Positions 1-6,802 of a DNA stretch of 64,000 nucleotides are shown piece by piece (positions within the stretch are counted from its first letter, which is position 1; each line of letters begins with the position of its first letter). This DNA is from Ulvibacter antarcticus. Lineage in GTDB: Bacteria; Bacteroidota; Bacteroidia; Flavobacteriales; Flavobacteriaceae. Where the stretch lies: the NCBI RefSeq assembly GCF_003688405.1, contig NZ_REFC01000014.1, forward strand, positions 62,001 through 126,000, read 5' to 3'. The position numbers were made by a program, and so were the translations under genes. The notes under the pieces were generated by a model that ran no database searches, was not told the DNA's origin, and saw only the letters and a list, made by a program, of their open reading frames with translations.

Positions 1-76
1 ACGTAATTTAATAACATGAGTTTATAGTTTATTAGATTAAGTTCGAATAAATATTTTAATTATATCTAAAACAGAA

Positions 77-358
77 ATGAAATGGAGCGTATGAATAATT
101 ACAAACAAACCAGATGGAGTGCTGTACATCGGATCGACCAAAGATTTAAGAAGAAGAATAGATCAACATAAAAGGAAAGTCCATCCTTCAGCTTTTTCAG
201 CTCGTTATAATTTAGACAAATTAGTGTTTTTTGAAAATTTTGAAACTAAAGAAGAATCATTAAAAAGAGAAGCTCAATTAAAGAAATGGAATCGTGATTG
301 GAAAATTCGATTAATTGAAGAAATAAACCCAGAATGGAATGAATTACATTCAATATAA
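77..358 (+). pseudogene. GIY-YIG nuclease-like protein, interrupted by in-frame TGA
   Basis: From ATG 77 the frame reads MKWSV, then TGA at 92-94, then IITNKPDGVLYIGSTKDL and on to the stop at 356-358. The part after the stop is a typical small UPF0213-like GIY-YIG domain: the YIG half (LYIGSTKDLRRR), a basic helix, and the EAQLKKWNR stretch near the C-terminus. The codon that should give the tyrosine of the first (GIY-like, VYI) half is TGA. A GTG at 119 could start a 79-residue product, but it would lack the first core strand. Such short proteins are usually about 80-100 residues, so 77-358 fits the full gene (94 codons). The likely reading is a recently inactivated gene; a sequencing error at 92-94 is the alternative. 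The family cuts or binds DNA; no specific role can be assigned. Confidence 0.75.
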
Positions 359-380
359 ATTATTTAATCTGAATAATACT

Positions 381-470
381 AAATTCTAGTTTAACAATCA
401 AAAGATACCCGCCTGCGCGATAATTGAAATTTAGTTTATTAATCAAAAGATACCCGCCTGCGCGGGTAAT
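381..470. repeat. 45-bp tandem duplication with GC-rich palindrome
   Basis: Two adjacent 45-bp units (381-425 and 426-470) share TAGTTTA and AATCAAAAGATACCCGCC at the same register. Only the second keeps the full inverted repeat at 451-468 (TACCCGC, 4-nt loop, GCGGGTA). It lies directly upstream of the hydratase start at 475, in the leader. The open frame upstream of 475 is made of this repeat and is probably not coding. Confidence 0.8.
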
Positions 471-474
471 AAAT

Positions 475-1227
475 ATGACACAACCTTACGTAAAACAAAA
501 CATAGAAAAAGGAATTTCAACCATTGAATTCTTTCATCCGGCGCATAATAGTTTGCCAGGTGATATATTGGCTAAATTGGTGGATGAGATCAACAGTGCT
601 GGAGAGAATGACGAAGTAAAAGTAATCATTTTAAAAAGTGGTGGAGAGCGCACTTTTTGTGCAGGAGCCAGCTTTAGTGAGTTGATCAATATCAACGATG
701 CAGAAACAGGTCGCGTATTTTTTAGTGGCTTTGCCAATGTGATAAATGCGATGAGAAAATGCCCGAAATTCATAATCGGACGTATACAAGGAAAGACCGT
801 GGGAGGTGGTGTAGGAGTAGCTTCCGCAACCGATTATTGTATGGCTTCGAAGTTTGCTGCTATTAAATTAAGTGAGTTGAATGTAGGCATCGGACCTTTC
901 GTGGTTGGACCGGCTGTACAGAGAAAGTTAGGGTTAACAGGAATGTCGCAAATCGCGATTGACGCAAATACCTTCTATGATGCCGAATGGGCACGTCAGA
1001 AAGGATTATATGCGCAGGTTTTCGAATCGACCGAAGCGTTGGACGAAGGAGTTCAGGCTTTTGCAGAAAATTTATGCGATTATAACCCAGAAGCTATGAG
1101 AGAAATGAAAAAGATCATGTGGGAAGGCACTGAAGATTGGGATACCTTATTGGCTGAACGCGCCGTGATTAGTGGAAGATTGGTGCTTTCAGAATTTACG
1201 AAAGAAACACTGAAGAGATTTAAATAA
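475..1227 (+). CDS. enoyl-CoA hydratase/isomerase family protein
   Basis: A 250-residue crotonase-fold protein. The ATG at 475 is preferred because the upstream in-frame extension is the 45-bp repeat. Visible motifs are the first oxyanion-hole strand CAGASFSEL (about 62-70), the second oxyanion glycine run GGGVGVA (about 110-116), and SELNVGIGPFVVG (about 133-145). In the last, E134 matches the second catalytic glutamate of rat crotonase. The first catalytic glutamate (GGGxE in hydratases) is absent and replaced by glycine, so isomerase or atypical hydratase chemistry is possible. Genes downstream on the same strand encode a PaaY-like protein and a 2-oxoacid dehydrogenase, which suggests acyl-CoA catabolism, perhaps of branched-chain amino acids. 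The exact substrate is not visible. Cytoplasmic. Confidence 0.85.
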   Translation: MTQPYVKQNIEKGISTIEFFHPAHNSLPGDILAKLVDEINSAGENDEVKVIILKSGGERTFCAGASFSELININDAETGRVFFSGFANVINAMRKCPKFIIGRIQGKTVGGGVGVASATDYCMASKFAAIKLSELNVGIGPFVVGPAVQRKLGLTGMSQIAIDANTFYDAEWARQKGLYAQVFESTEALDEGVQAFAENLCDYNPEAMREMKKIMWEGTEDWDTLLAERAVISGRLVLSEFTKETLKRFK

Positions 1228-1337
1228 CATTTGGTATTTGGTAGATATAGTGAGTAGAAATAGAAAATGATATTTGTATCAATTTAATACTCACAAAATT
1301 AACTAACAACTATTAACTAGAGACTAACAATTAAAAA

Positions 1338-1943
1338 ATGATTTATTCATTCAAAGGACATATACCTGTAATACACGAATCTAGTTTCGTGCATCCATTG
1401 GCAGCAGTGACCGGGAATGTGATCATTGGTAAAAACTGTTATATCGGACCCGGTGCAGCCATTCGTGGGGATTGGGGTGAGATTATTTTGGAAGATGGCG
1501 TGAACGTTCAGGAGAACTGCACGGTACATATGTTTCCGGGAAAATCGATCGTTTTGAAGGAAGGTGCGCATGTTGGACATGGAGCAGTAATTCACGGTGC
1601 TAATCTAGGTCGGAATTGTCTCGTCGGAATGAATAGCGTGATCATGGATGATGCAGAAATTGGAGATGAGTGTATCGTAGGTGCCATGGCATTCGTAAAG
1701 GCAGAAACGGTATTTTCGAAGCGAACATTGATTGTTGGAAACCCTGCAAAAGTGGTCAAGGAAATTTCAGATGAAATGATAGCCTGGAAAACAGCGGGAA
1801 CAAGATTATATCAGCAATTACCAACTGATTGCCATGAAAGTTTGAGGGAAGTAGAGCCATTACGTGAGATTCCGAAGCACAGACCAATTCAAGAGGATTT
1901 TTATAAGACATTGGAAGAATTCAGAATTCAGAATAAAGAATAA
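1338..1943 (+). CDS. PaaY-like hexapeptide-repeat protein (gamma carbonic anhydrase family)
   Basis: A 201-residue left-handed beta-helix protein with hexapeptide periodicity from about residue 12 to 135 (for example GNVIIGKNCYIGPGA and GHGAVIHGANLGRNCLVG). Three histidines, H64, H81 and H86, sit where gamma-class carbonic anhydrases bind the metal; GHxxxxHG is clear. PaaY proteins are thioesterases or carbonic-anhydrase-like proteins associated with phenylacetate and other acyl-CoA pathways. Here it follows an enoyl-CoA hydratase by about 110 bases, which supports an acyl-CoA-related accessory role. Family is confident; the reaction is inferred. Confidence 0.85.
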   Translation: MIYSFKGHIPVIHESSFVHPLAAVTGNVIIGKNCYIGPGAAIRGDWGEIILEDGVNVQENCTVHMFPGKSIVLKEGAHVGHGAVIHGANLGRNCLVGMNSVIMDDAEIGDECIVGAMAFVKAETVFSKRTLIVGNPAKVVKEISDEMIAWKTAGTRLYQQLPTDCHESLREVEPLREIPKHRPIQEDFYKTLEEFRIQNKE

Positions 1944-1957
1944 AGAAGAAACACTAT

Positions 1958-2012
1958 CACTTCGAGTGATTTCAAAAGGACTAAAAGGAGTTTTGAAATA
2001 GTATCGAGAAGA
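1958..2012. repeat. dispersed repeat with CACTTCGAGTG / GTATCGAGAAG ends, copy 1
   Basis: Begins CACTTCGAGTGAT and ends TAGTATCGAGAAG. The middle carries an inverted repeat (TTTCAAAA ... TTTTGAAA) around a short loop. Related copies are at 41271-41324 and 50913-51050. It fills the gap between the PaaY-like gene and E2. Confidence 0.75.
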
Positions 2013-2034
2013 AGAATAAAGAAGAAAGACGACT

Positions 2035-3360
2035 ATGTCAGAAATTGCGTTTAAAATGCCCAAAATGGGTGAATCAATTACCGAAGGAACCATTATCAAT
2101 TGGTTGGTACAGGAAGGAGAATCTTTTGAGGAAGGTGATATTCTATGCGAAGTAGCGACCGATAAAGTTGATAATGAAATTCCTGCGCCAGCCGCTGGAA
2201 CAATGCGTCAACATAAATTCGGACCAAAAGCAGTCGTTCCTGTAGGGGAAGTGATTGCAATTTTGGAAATGTCTGATAAAAGTGCTGACTCAACTCAAAC
2301 TAATTCTCTCCCTCTGGGAGAGATGTCCGAAGGACAGAGAGGGAATTCGAGTAAAGAGCCTTCCATAAAAACGAAAGACCTTCCGAAGAAAAAAAAGGAG
2401 GTAAATATGAGATCCCTGCCTTCAAAGGAAAATAATGAGAATGTTTTCATTTCCCCTTTAGTAGATGCTGTTGCGAGAAAGCATCATATTAGTTACGAAG
2501 AATTAGCACGTATTACTGGGAGTGGAAAAGAGGGGCGTTTGCGAAAGAGCGATGTAACGAATTATTTGAATGAAGGACGTCCGTTTCAGTTTGCGCAGGC
2601 AGTTGCAAAGCCTTCCGGATTTCAGATTCCTGATTTGAAGTTTGATAAAGGAAAAGGGAAGATTGTAGAGATGGATCGCATGCGACAAATGATTGCAGAT
2701 CATATGGTTTTTAGTGCAACTACAGCACCACATGTTACTGCCTATGTGGAAGCAGATCTTACAAAAATGGTACAATGGCGGAACGCTAATAAAGTTGCAT
2801 TTCAGAAAAAAAATAACGAAAAACTCACGTTCACACCTCTTTTTATTGAAGCTGTTGCAAAGGCTGTGAAGGATTTTCCTATGATTAATTCTTCTTTGGA
2901 TGGAACAAACATTATTGTAAAAAAGGATATTAATATTGGCATGGCAACGGCACTACCAAGCGGAAATCTAATAGTTCCTGTGGTTCATAATGCCGATAAG
3001 AAAAATTTGCTTGAATTGGCAGTCAAAACGAATGAGCTGGTTGGAAAAGCACGCGATAATAAATTGAAAGCAGACGACACCAAAGGGAGTACTTTTACAA
3101 TTAGTAACGTAGGTACCTTTGGAAGTATTATGGGAACACCTATTATCAATCAGCCGGAAGCTGCTATTTTGGCAACCGGAATCATAAAAAAACGCGCAGA
3201 GGTAATCGAAAAACCTGAAGGTGATACCATAGAAATTAGAAGTATGATGTATCTATCATTATCATTCGATCATAGAATTGTTGACGGTTATTTAGCGGGT
3301 TCTTTTTTAAGAAGAATCGCCGATAATATGGAGCAGTTTGACTTTAAAAGAAAGTATTAA
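2035..3360 (+). CDS. 2-oxoacid dehydrogenase E2 (dihydrolipoyl acyltransferase)
   Basis: A 441-residue E2. The lipoyl domain is at residues 1-80 with the modified lysine K44 in ATDKVDNE; a linker spans about 81-135; the E3-binding domain about 138-180 (SPLVDAVARKH...GRLRKSDV); the catalytic domain about 205-441, with the active-site SFDHRIVDG (H413, D417). E2 transfers the acyl group from E1-bound thiamine to CoA. With the fused E1 at 3882-6035 it forms most of a complex; E3 is not in the window. The branched-chain type is suggested by the E1 sequence and the neighbouring hydratase. Residues 90-104 of the linker are encoded by an intergenic-type palindromic repeat (2302-2346). Confidence 0.93.
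   Translation: MSEIAFKMPKMGESITEGTIINWLVQEGESFEEGDILCEVATDKVDNEIPAPAAGTMRQHKFGPKAVVPVGEVIAILEMSDKSADSTQTNSLPLGEMSEGQRGNSSKEPSIKTKDLPKKKKEVNMRSLPSKENNENVFISPLVDAVARKHHISYEELARITGSGKEGRLRKSDVTNYLNEGRPFQFAQAVAKPSGFQIPDLKFDKGKGKIVEMDRMRQMIADHMVFSATTAPHVTAYVEADLTKMVQWRNANKVAFQKKNNEKLTFTPLFIEAVAKAVKDFPMINSSLDGTNIIVKKDINIGMATALPSGNLIVPVVHNADKKNLLELAVKTNELVGKARDNKLKADDTKGSTFTISNVGTFGSIMGTPIINQPEAAILATGIIKKRAEVIEKPEGDTIEIRSMMYLSLSFDHRIVDGYLAGSFLRRIADNMEQFDFKRKY
2302..2346. repeat. palindromic repeat translated inside the E2 linker
   Basis: Two adjacent hairpins: CTCTCCC-TCT-GGGAGAG (2306-2322) and TGTCC-GAA-GGACA (2324-2336), flanked by AATTC-like ends. This type resembles intergenic palindromes common in flavobacterial genomes. 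Here it lies in frame and encodes residues 90-104 of the flexible linker. Confidence 0.75.
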
Positions 3361-3465
3361 TACGACTGTTTGAGACACGATCGCTCTCTATGTTCACTCC
3401 AGGATACACGACGATTGTTATTTGTAGGTTGGAAAAAGAATATTGAGTCAGGAAATAATATTATT

Positions 3466-3831
3466 ATGAGAAGACATAATTTTAAAAAACTGCATATTTG
3501 GCAAGAAGCGATGGAATTGATTGATGAAAATTATTTGCTTACAGCAAATCTTCCAGATTATGAAAAATTTGGCTTGAGATCACAGATGAATCGATGTTCT
3601 GTTTCCATAGCGTCAAATATATCTGAAGGTTCAAGTAAGCGTACAAATAAACATTTTCTGAAATATTTAGAGGATAGTTTAGGGTCTGCTTTTGAATGGG
3701 AAACGCAGCTAAATGTATGTCGTCGTCAAAACTTCATTGGTGAGGATTTATTTGTTAAACTCGAAGAACAAGTTTTAAAAGTACAAAGCAAAATTTCAAA
3801 TTTTATGGACACATTCGACCTGAATAAATAA
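3466..3831 (+). CDS. four helix bundle protein (S23 / intervening-sequence type)
   Basis: A 121-residue protein from ATG 3466. It opens with NFKKLHIWQEAMELID and contains FGLRSQMNRCSVSIASNISEG and LEDSLGSAFEWETQL, the hallmarks of the S23/four helix bundle family first met in 23S rRNA intervening sequences. An upstream ATG-less extension to about 3370 is open but has no family similarity. It sits alone between the E2 and E1 genes, with no rRNA near. Function in this family is unknown; proteins are small cytoplasmic pentamer-forming helical bundles. The placement inside a metabolic gene pair looks like an insertion. Confidence 0.85.
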   Translation: MRRHNFKKLHIWQEAMELIDENYLLTANLPDYEKFGLRSQMNRCSVSIASNISEGSSKRTNKHFLKYLEDSLGSAFEWETQLNVCRRQNFIGEDLFVKLEEQVLKVQSKISNFMDTFDLNK

Positions 3832-3881
3832 CAGAGTCGTGAGTCAAAAAGTCGTGGGTCAAACCATCCAACAATAAAAAA

Positions 3882-6035
3882 ATGTCAAAAAAATCAATTC
3901 ATAAAAACATACTTAAAAAAGCATTTACAACGATGGTCACGGCTAAATCGATGACCGAATTGTATGAGGAAAACTTTAAGGTTGTTTCGAAATATGTGCA
4001 TGCTACTTCTCGTGGGCATGAGGCGATACAAATTGCCCTAGGATTGCAATTAAAACCTCAGGATTATGCTTTTCCATATTACAGAGATGACAGTATGTTG
4101 TTGTCCATTGGGATGACACCGTATGAATTGATGTTACAGGTCCTTGCCAAACGGAATGATCCATTTTCTGCTGGAAGAACTTATTATTGCCACCCTAGTT
4201 TAAAGGATGATGATAAACCGAAAATTCCGCATCAAAGTAGTGCAACGGGAATGCAGGCAATTCCGGCAACTGGAGTTGCAATGGGCTTTCATTACCGTGA
4301 AAGTGGTAATGTTTCTGAAACAGAAGGAGAATCGGCTGAACTAAACCTTTCAAATCTTAATTCATCGAACGATTGGTATGATGGAACAGTGCATTCGAAA
4401 GATTCACGATCGCAAGGGAATTGCCCGATTGTGGTATGTAGCTTAGGAGATGCCTCTGTCACGGAAGGCGAAATTGCTGAAGCTTTTCAAATGGCAGCGC
4501 TAAAGCAATTACCTATTTTGTATTTAGTGCAGGATAATGGTTGGGATATTAGTGCGAATGAAGCTGAAACTAGAGCGCAGAATGCCTACGAATATGCCAG
4601 GGGCTTTAATGGTTTAGAGGCTGTAACTATTGACGGTACCGATTTTGAAGAAAGCTATAATACGTTAAAAGAAGTAATCGAAAAAATACGAACCCAACGT
4701 CGTCCGTTTTTAGTACACGCAAAGGTTCCTTTATTAAATCATCATACTTCCGGAGTAAGAATGGAGTGGTATCGGGATGATTTGGAAGAAGCCCGAAGCC
4801 GTGATCCTTATCCGAAACTATGGAAATTATTGCTAGATAATGGCTTTAAAGAAGCAGAACTCGAATCGATTGTTGCTACAATTCAAAAAGAAGTTGCGAC
4901 GAGTCTTGAGGACGCTTTAAAAGAAGAAGATCCAAAACCTGAAGATTTATTTACCCACGATTTTGCGCCTACTTCCGTTACAGAGGAAGTTGGAGAACGA
5001 TCCCCAAAAGGCGCCGAAAAGGTAGTGATGGTAGATTGTGCTTTATTCGCCATTGAAGAATTAATGGCTAAGCATGAGGAGTGTTTGCTGTATGGGCAGG
5101 ATGTTGGTGGAAGATTGGGTGGTGTTTTTCGAGAAGCTGCAACATTGGCGCAGAAGTTTGGAGATAATAGGGTGTTTAATACACCAATTCAAGAAGCATT
5201 TATAGTTGGGTCGACGGTAGGAATGAGTGCTGTTGGTTTGAAACCTATAGTCGAAGTTCAGTTTGCCGATTATATCTGGCCCGGACTAAATCAGTTATTT
5301 ACTGAGGTAAGTCGGAGTTGTTATTTGTCGAACGGAAAATGGCCTGTATCTATGATATTGCGTGTTCCAATTGGTGCATATGGTAGTGGTGGTCCTTATC
5401 ATTCGTCATCTGTAGAAAGTGTCGTAACCAATATTCGCGGTTTAAAAATTGCGTATCCGAGTAACGGGGCCGATCTAAAGGGATTGATGAAAGCTGCTTA
5501 TTACGATCCCAATCCGGTGGTGATTTTTGAGCATAAAGGCTTGTATTGGAGTAAGGTGCCTGGTACTAAAGGAGCTACTTCTGTGGAGCCTTCAAGTGAT
5601 TATATGTTGCCCTTCGGAAAGGCTTGGGTGCTTCAGGAAATTTGGGAACAGGAGGAGGAAGAAACGGTTGCTATTATTACCTACGGAATGGGAGTTCATT
5701 GGGCAATGAATGCTTCCGAAGCATTAGGAATGAAGGATAAGGTTGAGGTTGTGGATTTAAGAACTTTACATCCTTTAGATTACGAAACTGTCTTTAAATC
5801 GGTGAAGAAATGTGGCAAATGTTTGGTGGTGACTGAAGAACCTTCAGAAAATAGTTTTTCAAGAGCCTTGCAAGGGAGAATACAAGAAGAATGTTTTCAG
5901 CAATTGGACGCACCGGTTATGATTATTGGTTCTGAAAATATGCCTGCCATTCCATTAAATTCAGTTTTGGAACAAACGATGATTCCTTCCGAAGAAAAAG
6001 TAAAGAATAAGATTCTTGAGTTGTTGGAATATTAA
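3882..6035 (+). CDS. 2-oxoacid dehydrogenase E1, fused alpha and beta subunits
   Basis: A 717-residue fusion. The alpha part is about residues 1-350 with the thiamine diphosphate motif GDA...QDN (189-219), and HHTSGVRMEWYRDDLEEARSRDPYPKL near its end. The beta part is about 375-717 (LLYGQDVGGRLGGVF, FNTPIQEAFIVG, the transketolase C-terminal half with EEPSENSF). E1 decarboxylates a 2-oxoacid and reductively acylates E2. Alpha/beta fusions of this type are common in Bacteroidetes and are usually annotated as 2-oxoisovalerate dehydrogenase. The motif has GDA rather than GDG. The segment at about 140-182 is a low-similarity insertion before the thiamine motif. A terminator candidate lies at 6295-6331. 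Confidence 0.93.
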   Translation: MSKKSIHKNILKKAFTTMVTAKSMTELYEENFKVVSKYVHATSRGHEAIQIALGLQLKPQDYAFPYYRDDSMLLSIGMTPYELMLQVLAKRNDPFSAGRTYYCHPSLKDDDKPKIPHQSSATGMQAIPATGVAMGFHYRESGNVSETEGESAELNLSNLNSSNDWYDGTVHSKDSRSQGNCPIVVCSLGDASVTEGEIAEAFQMAALKQLPILYLVQDNGWDISANEAETRAQNAYEYARGFNGLEAVTIDGTDFEESYNTLKEVIEKIRTQRRPFLVHAKVPLLNHHTSGVRMEWYRDDLEEARSRDPYPKLWKLLLDNGFKEAELESIVATIQKEVATSLEDALKEEDPKPEDLFTHDFAPTSVTEEVGERSPKGAEKVVMVDCALFAIEELMAKHEECLLYGQDVGGRLGGVFREAATLAQKFGDNRVFNTPIQEAFIVGSTVGMSAVGLKPIVEVQFADYIWPGLNQLFTEVSRSCYLSNGKWPVSMILRVPIGAYGSGGPYHSSSVESVVTNIRGLKIAYPSNGADLKGLMKAAYYDPNPVVIFEHKGLYWSKVPGTKGATSVEPSSDYMLPFGKAWVLQEIWEQEEEETVAIITYGMGVHWAMNASEALGMKDKVEVVDLRTLHPLDYETVFKSVKKCGKCLVVTEEPSENSFSRALQGRIQEECFQQLDAPVMIIGSENMPAIPLNSVLEQTMIPSEEKVKNKILELLEY

Positions 6036-6078
6036 CTTTCATCAATTTTAAACAAAAAGATAGCCTTACATTTTTAGT

Positions 6079-6296
6079 CTGAAGATTCTGAAGAGTACAT
6101 TTCTAATTGAAACAGTTTGGATTTATAATACTTTGGGACAGTTTGTTTTTCAGTAAACAGCATTCGGAAATGAAGAGATTACGATTTAAACTAACGGATG
6201 GAATTCCGGTGTTTATTTAATGACAATAAAACGAATACGGGTATTGCAAAAGGACTTAAGCTAATTAAGCATTACTACTATTTAATAATTTATTAA
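6079..6296 (+). pseudogene. decayed remnant of a T9SS type A C-terminal sorting domain
   Basis: From 6079 the frame reads LKILKSTFLIETVWIYNTLG, then QFVFQ-stop-TAFGNEEITI-stop-TNGWNSGVYLMTIK. A one-base loss in the A run near 6229-6231 then shifts to a frame giving TNTGIAKGLKLIKH. The order (IYNTLGQ, NGWNSGVYLMTIKTNTG, a basic LIK end) is that of type A sorting domains. Two stops (6154-6156, 6187-6189) and a frameshift show it is dead. The upstream part of the parent gene is missing, so a deletion is implied. This explains most of the gap after E1. Confidence 0.75.
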
Positions 6297-6331
6297 AGAC
6301 CTTCTTAAATGATTTTAAGAGGGTCTTTTTG
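6295..6331 (+). terminator. rho-independent terminator
   Basis: AAAGACCTTCTTAAA pairs imperfectly with TTTAAGAGGGTCTTT across a short loop and is followed by a T run. It probably ends transcription from the E1 operon and the gene remnant. Confidence 0.7.
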
Positions 6332-6802
6332 TATTGTGTGTTTTTCTTCGAAATAATATAACATTTTGATATTCAGAAATATACGTAAAACCACGTATAT
6401 AGAATTAGGATTAATACCGTATCTTGAAGATTCAAATACAAGTTTGTCTTAATTTGAGAATAATTTCATTTTTAGATTGAGAAATCATTCAATTCCAACA
6501 AACCACTTTCCATCCCCACATTAAAATAATTAGAGAAAACTGTTCTTAATTTTTAAAAGAATCGTGAATGTAAGTCTTGATCATGTTTCAATAATTTAAC
6601 TATTGATCAAAATGTTTTGAGTTATCTAATTACGATATAAGCCTACGGCTGGATATTAACTTCCCCACACCTTTAATTAAAACCTTCTGTAAGTATACAG
6701 GAGATTAGATGATCAACGAGTTCTTAAATTTTCTGATGCTTTAAAACGATACATAGAGATATATACATATTATTTTAACTATTAACCAAAACAATTACAA
6801 TT
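6332..6802. other. intergenic region and leader of the giant secreted protein
   Basis: No gene is seen in these 471 bases. The one distinct structure is the inverted repeat at 6379-6400, listed separately. TTAATACCGT (6411-6420) followed by ATCTTGAAG recurs near 33119. The last 60 bases are an AT-rich leader before ATG 6803. Confidence 0.6.
6379..6400. promoter_or_regulatory. inverted repeat ATATACGT-N6-ACGTATAT
   Basis: Perfect 8-bp arms separated by six bases (AAAACC). The size and symmetry suit a dimeric regulator. It lies about 400 bases upstream of the secreted protein at 6803, so a link to that gene is only inferred. Confidence 0.45.

Noticed and set aside
424-474. N-terminal extension of the hydratase
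   Set aside because: It is the 45-bp repeat read through in frame; family proteins start near MTQPYV.
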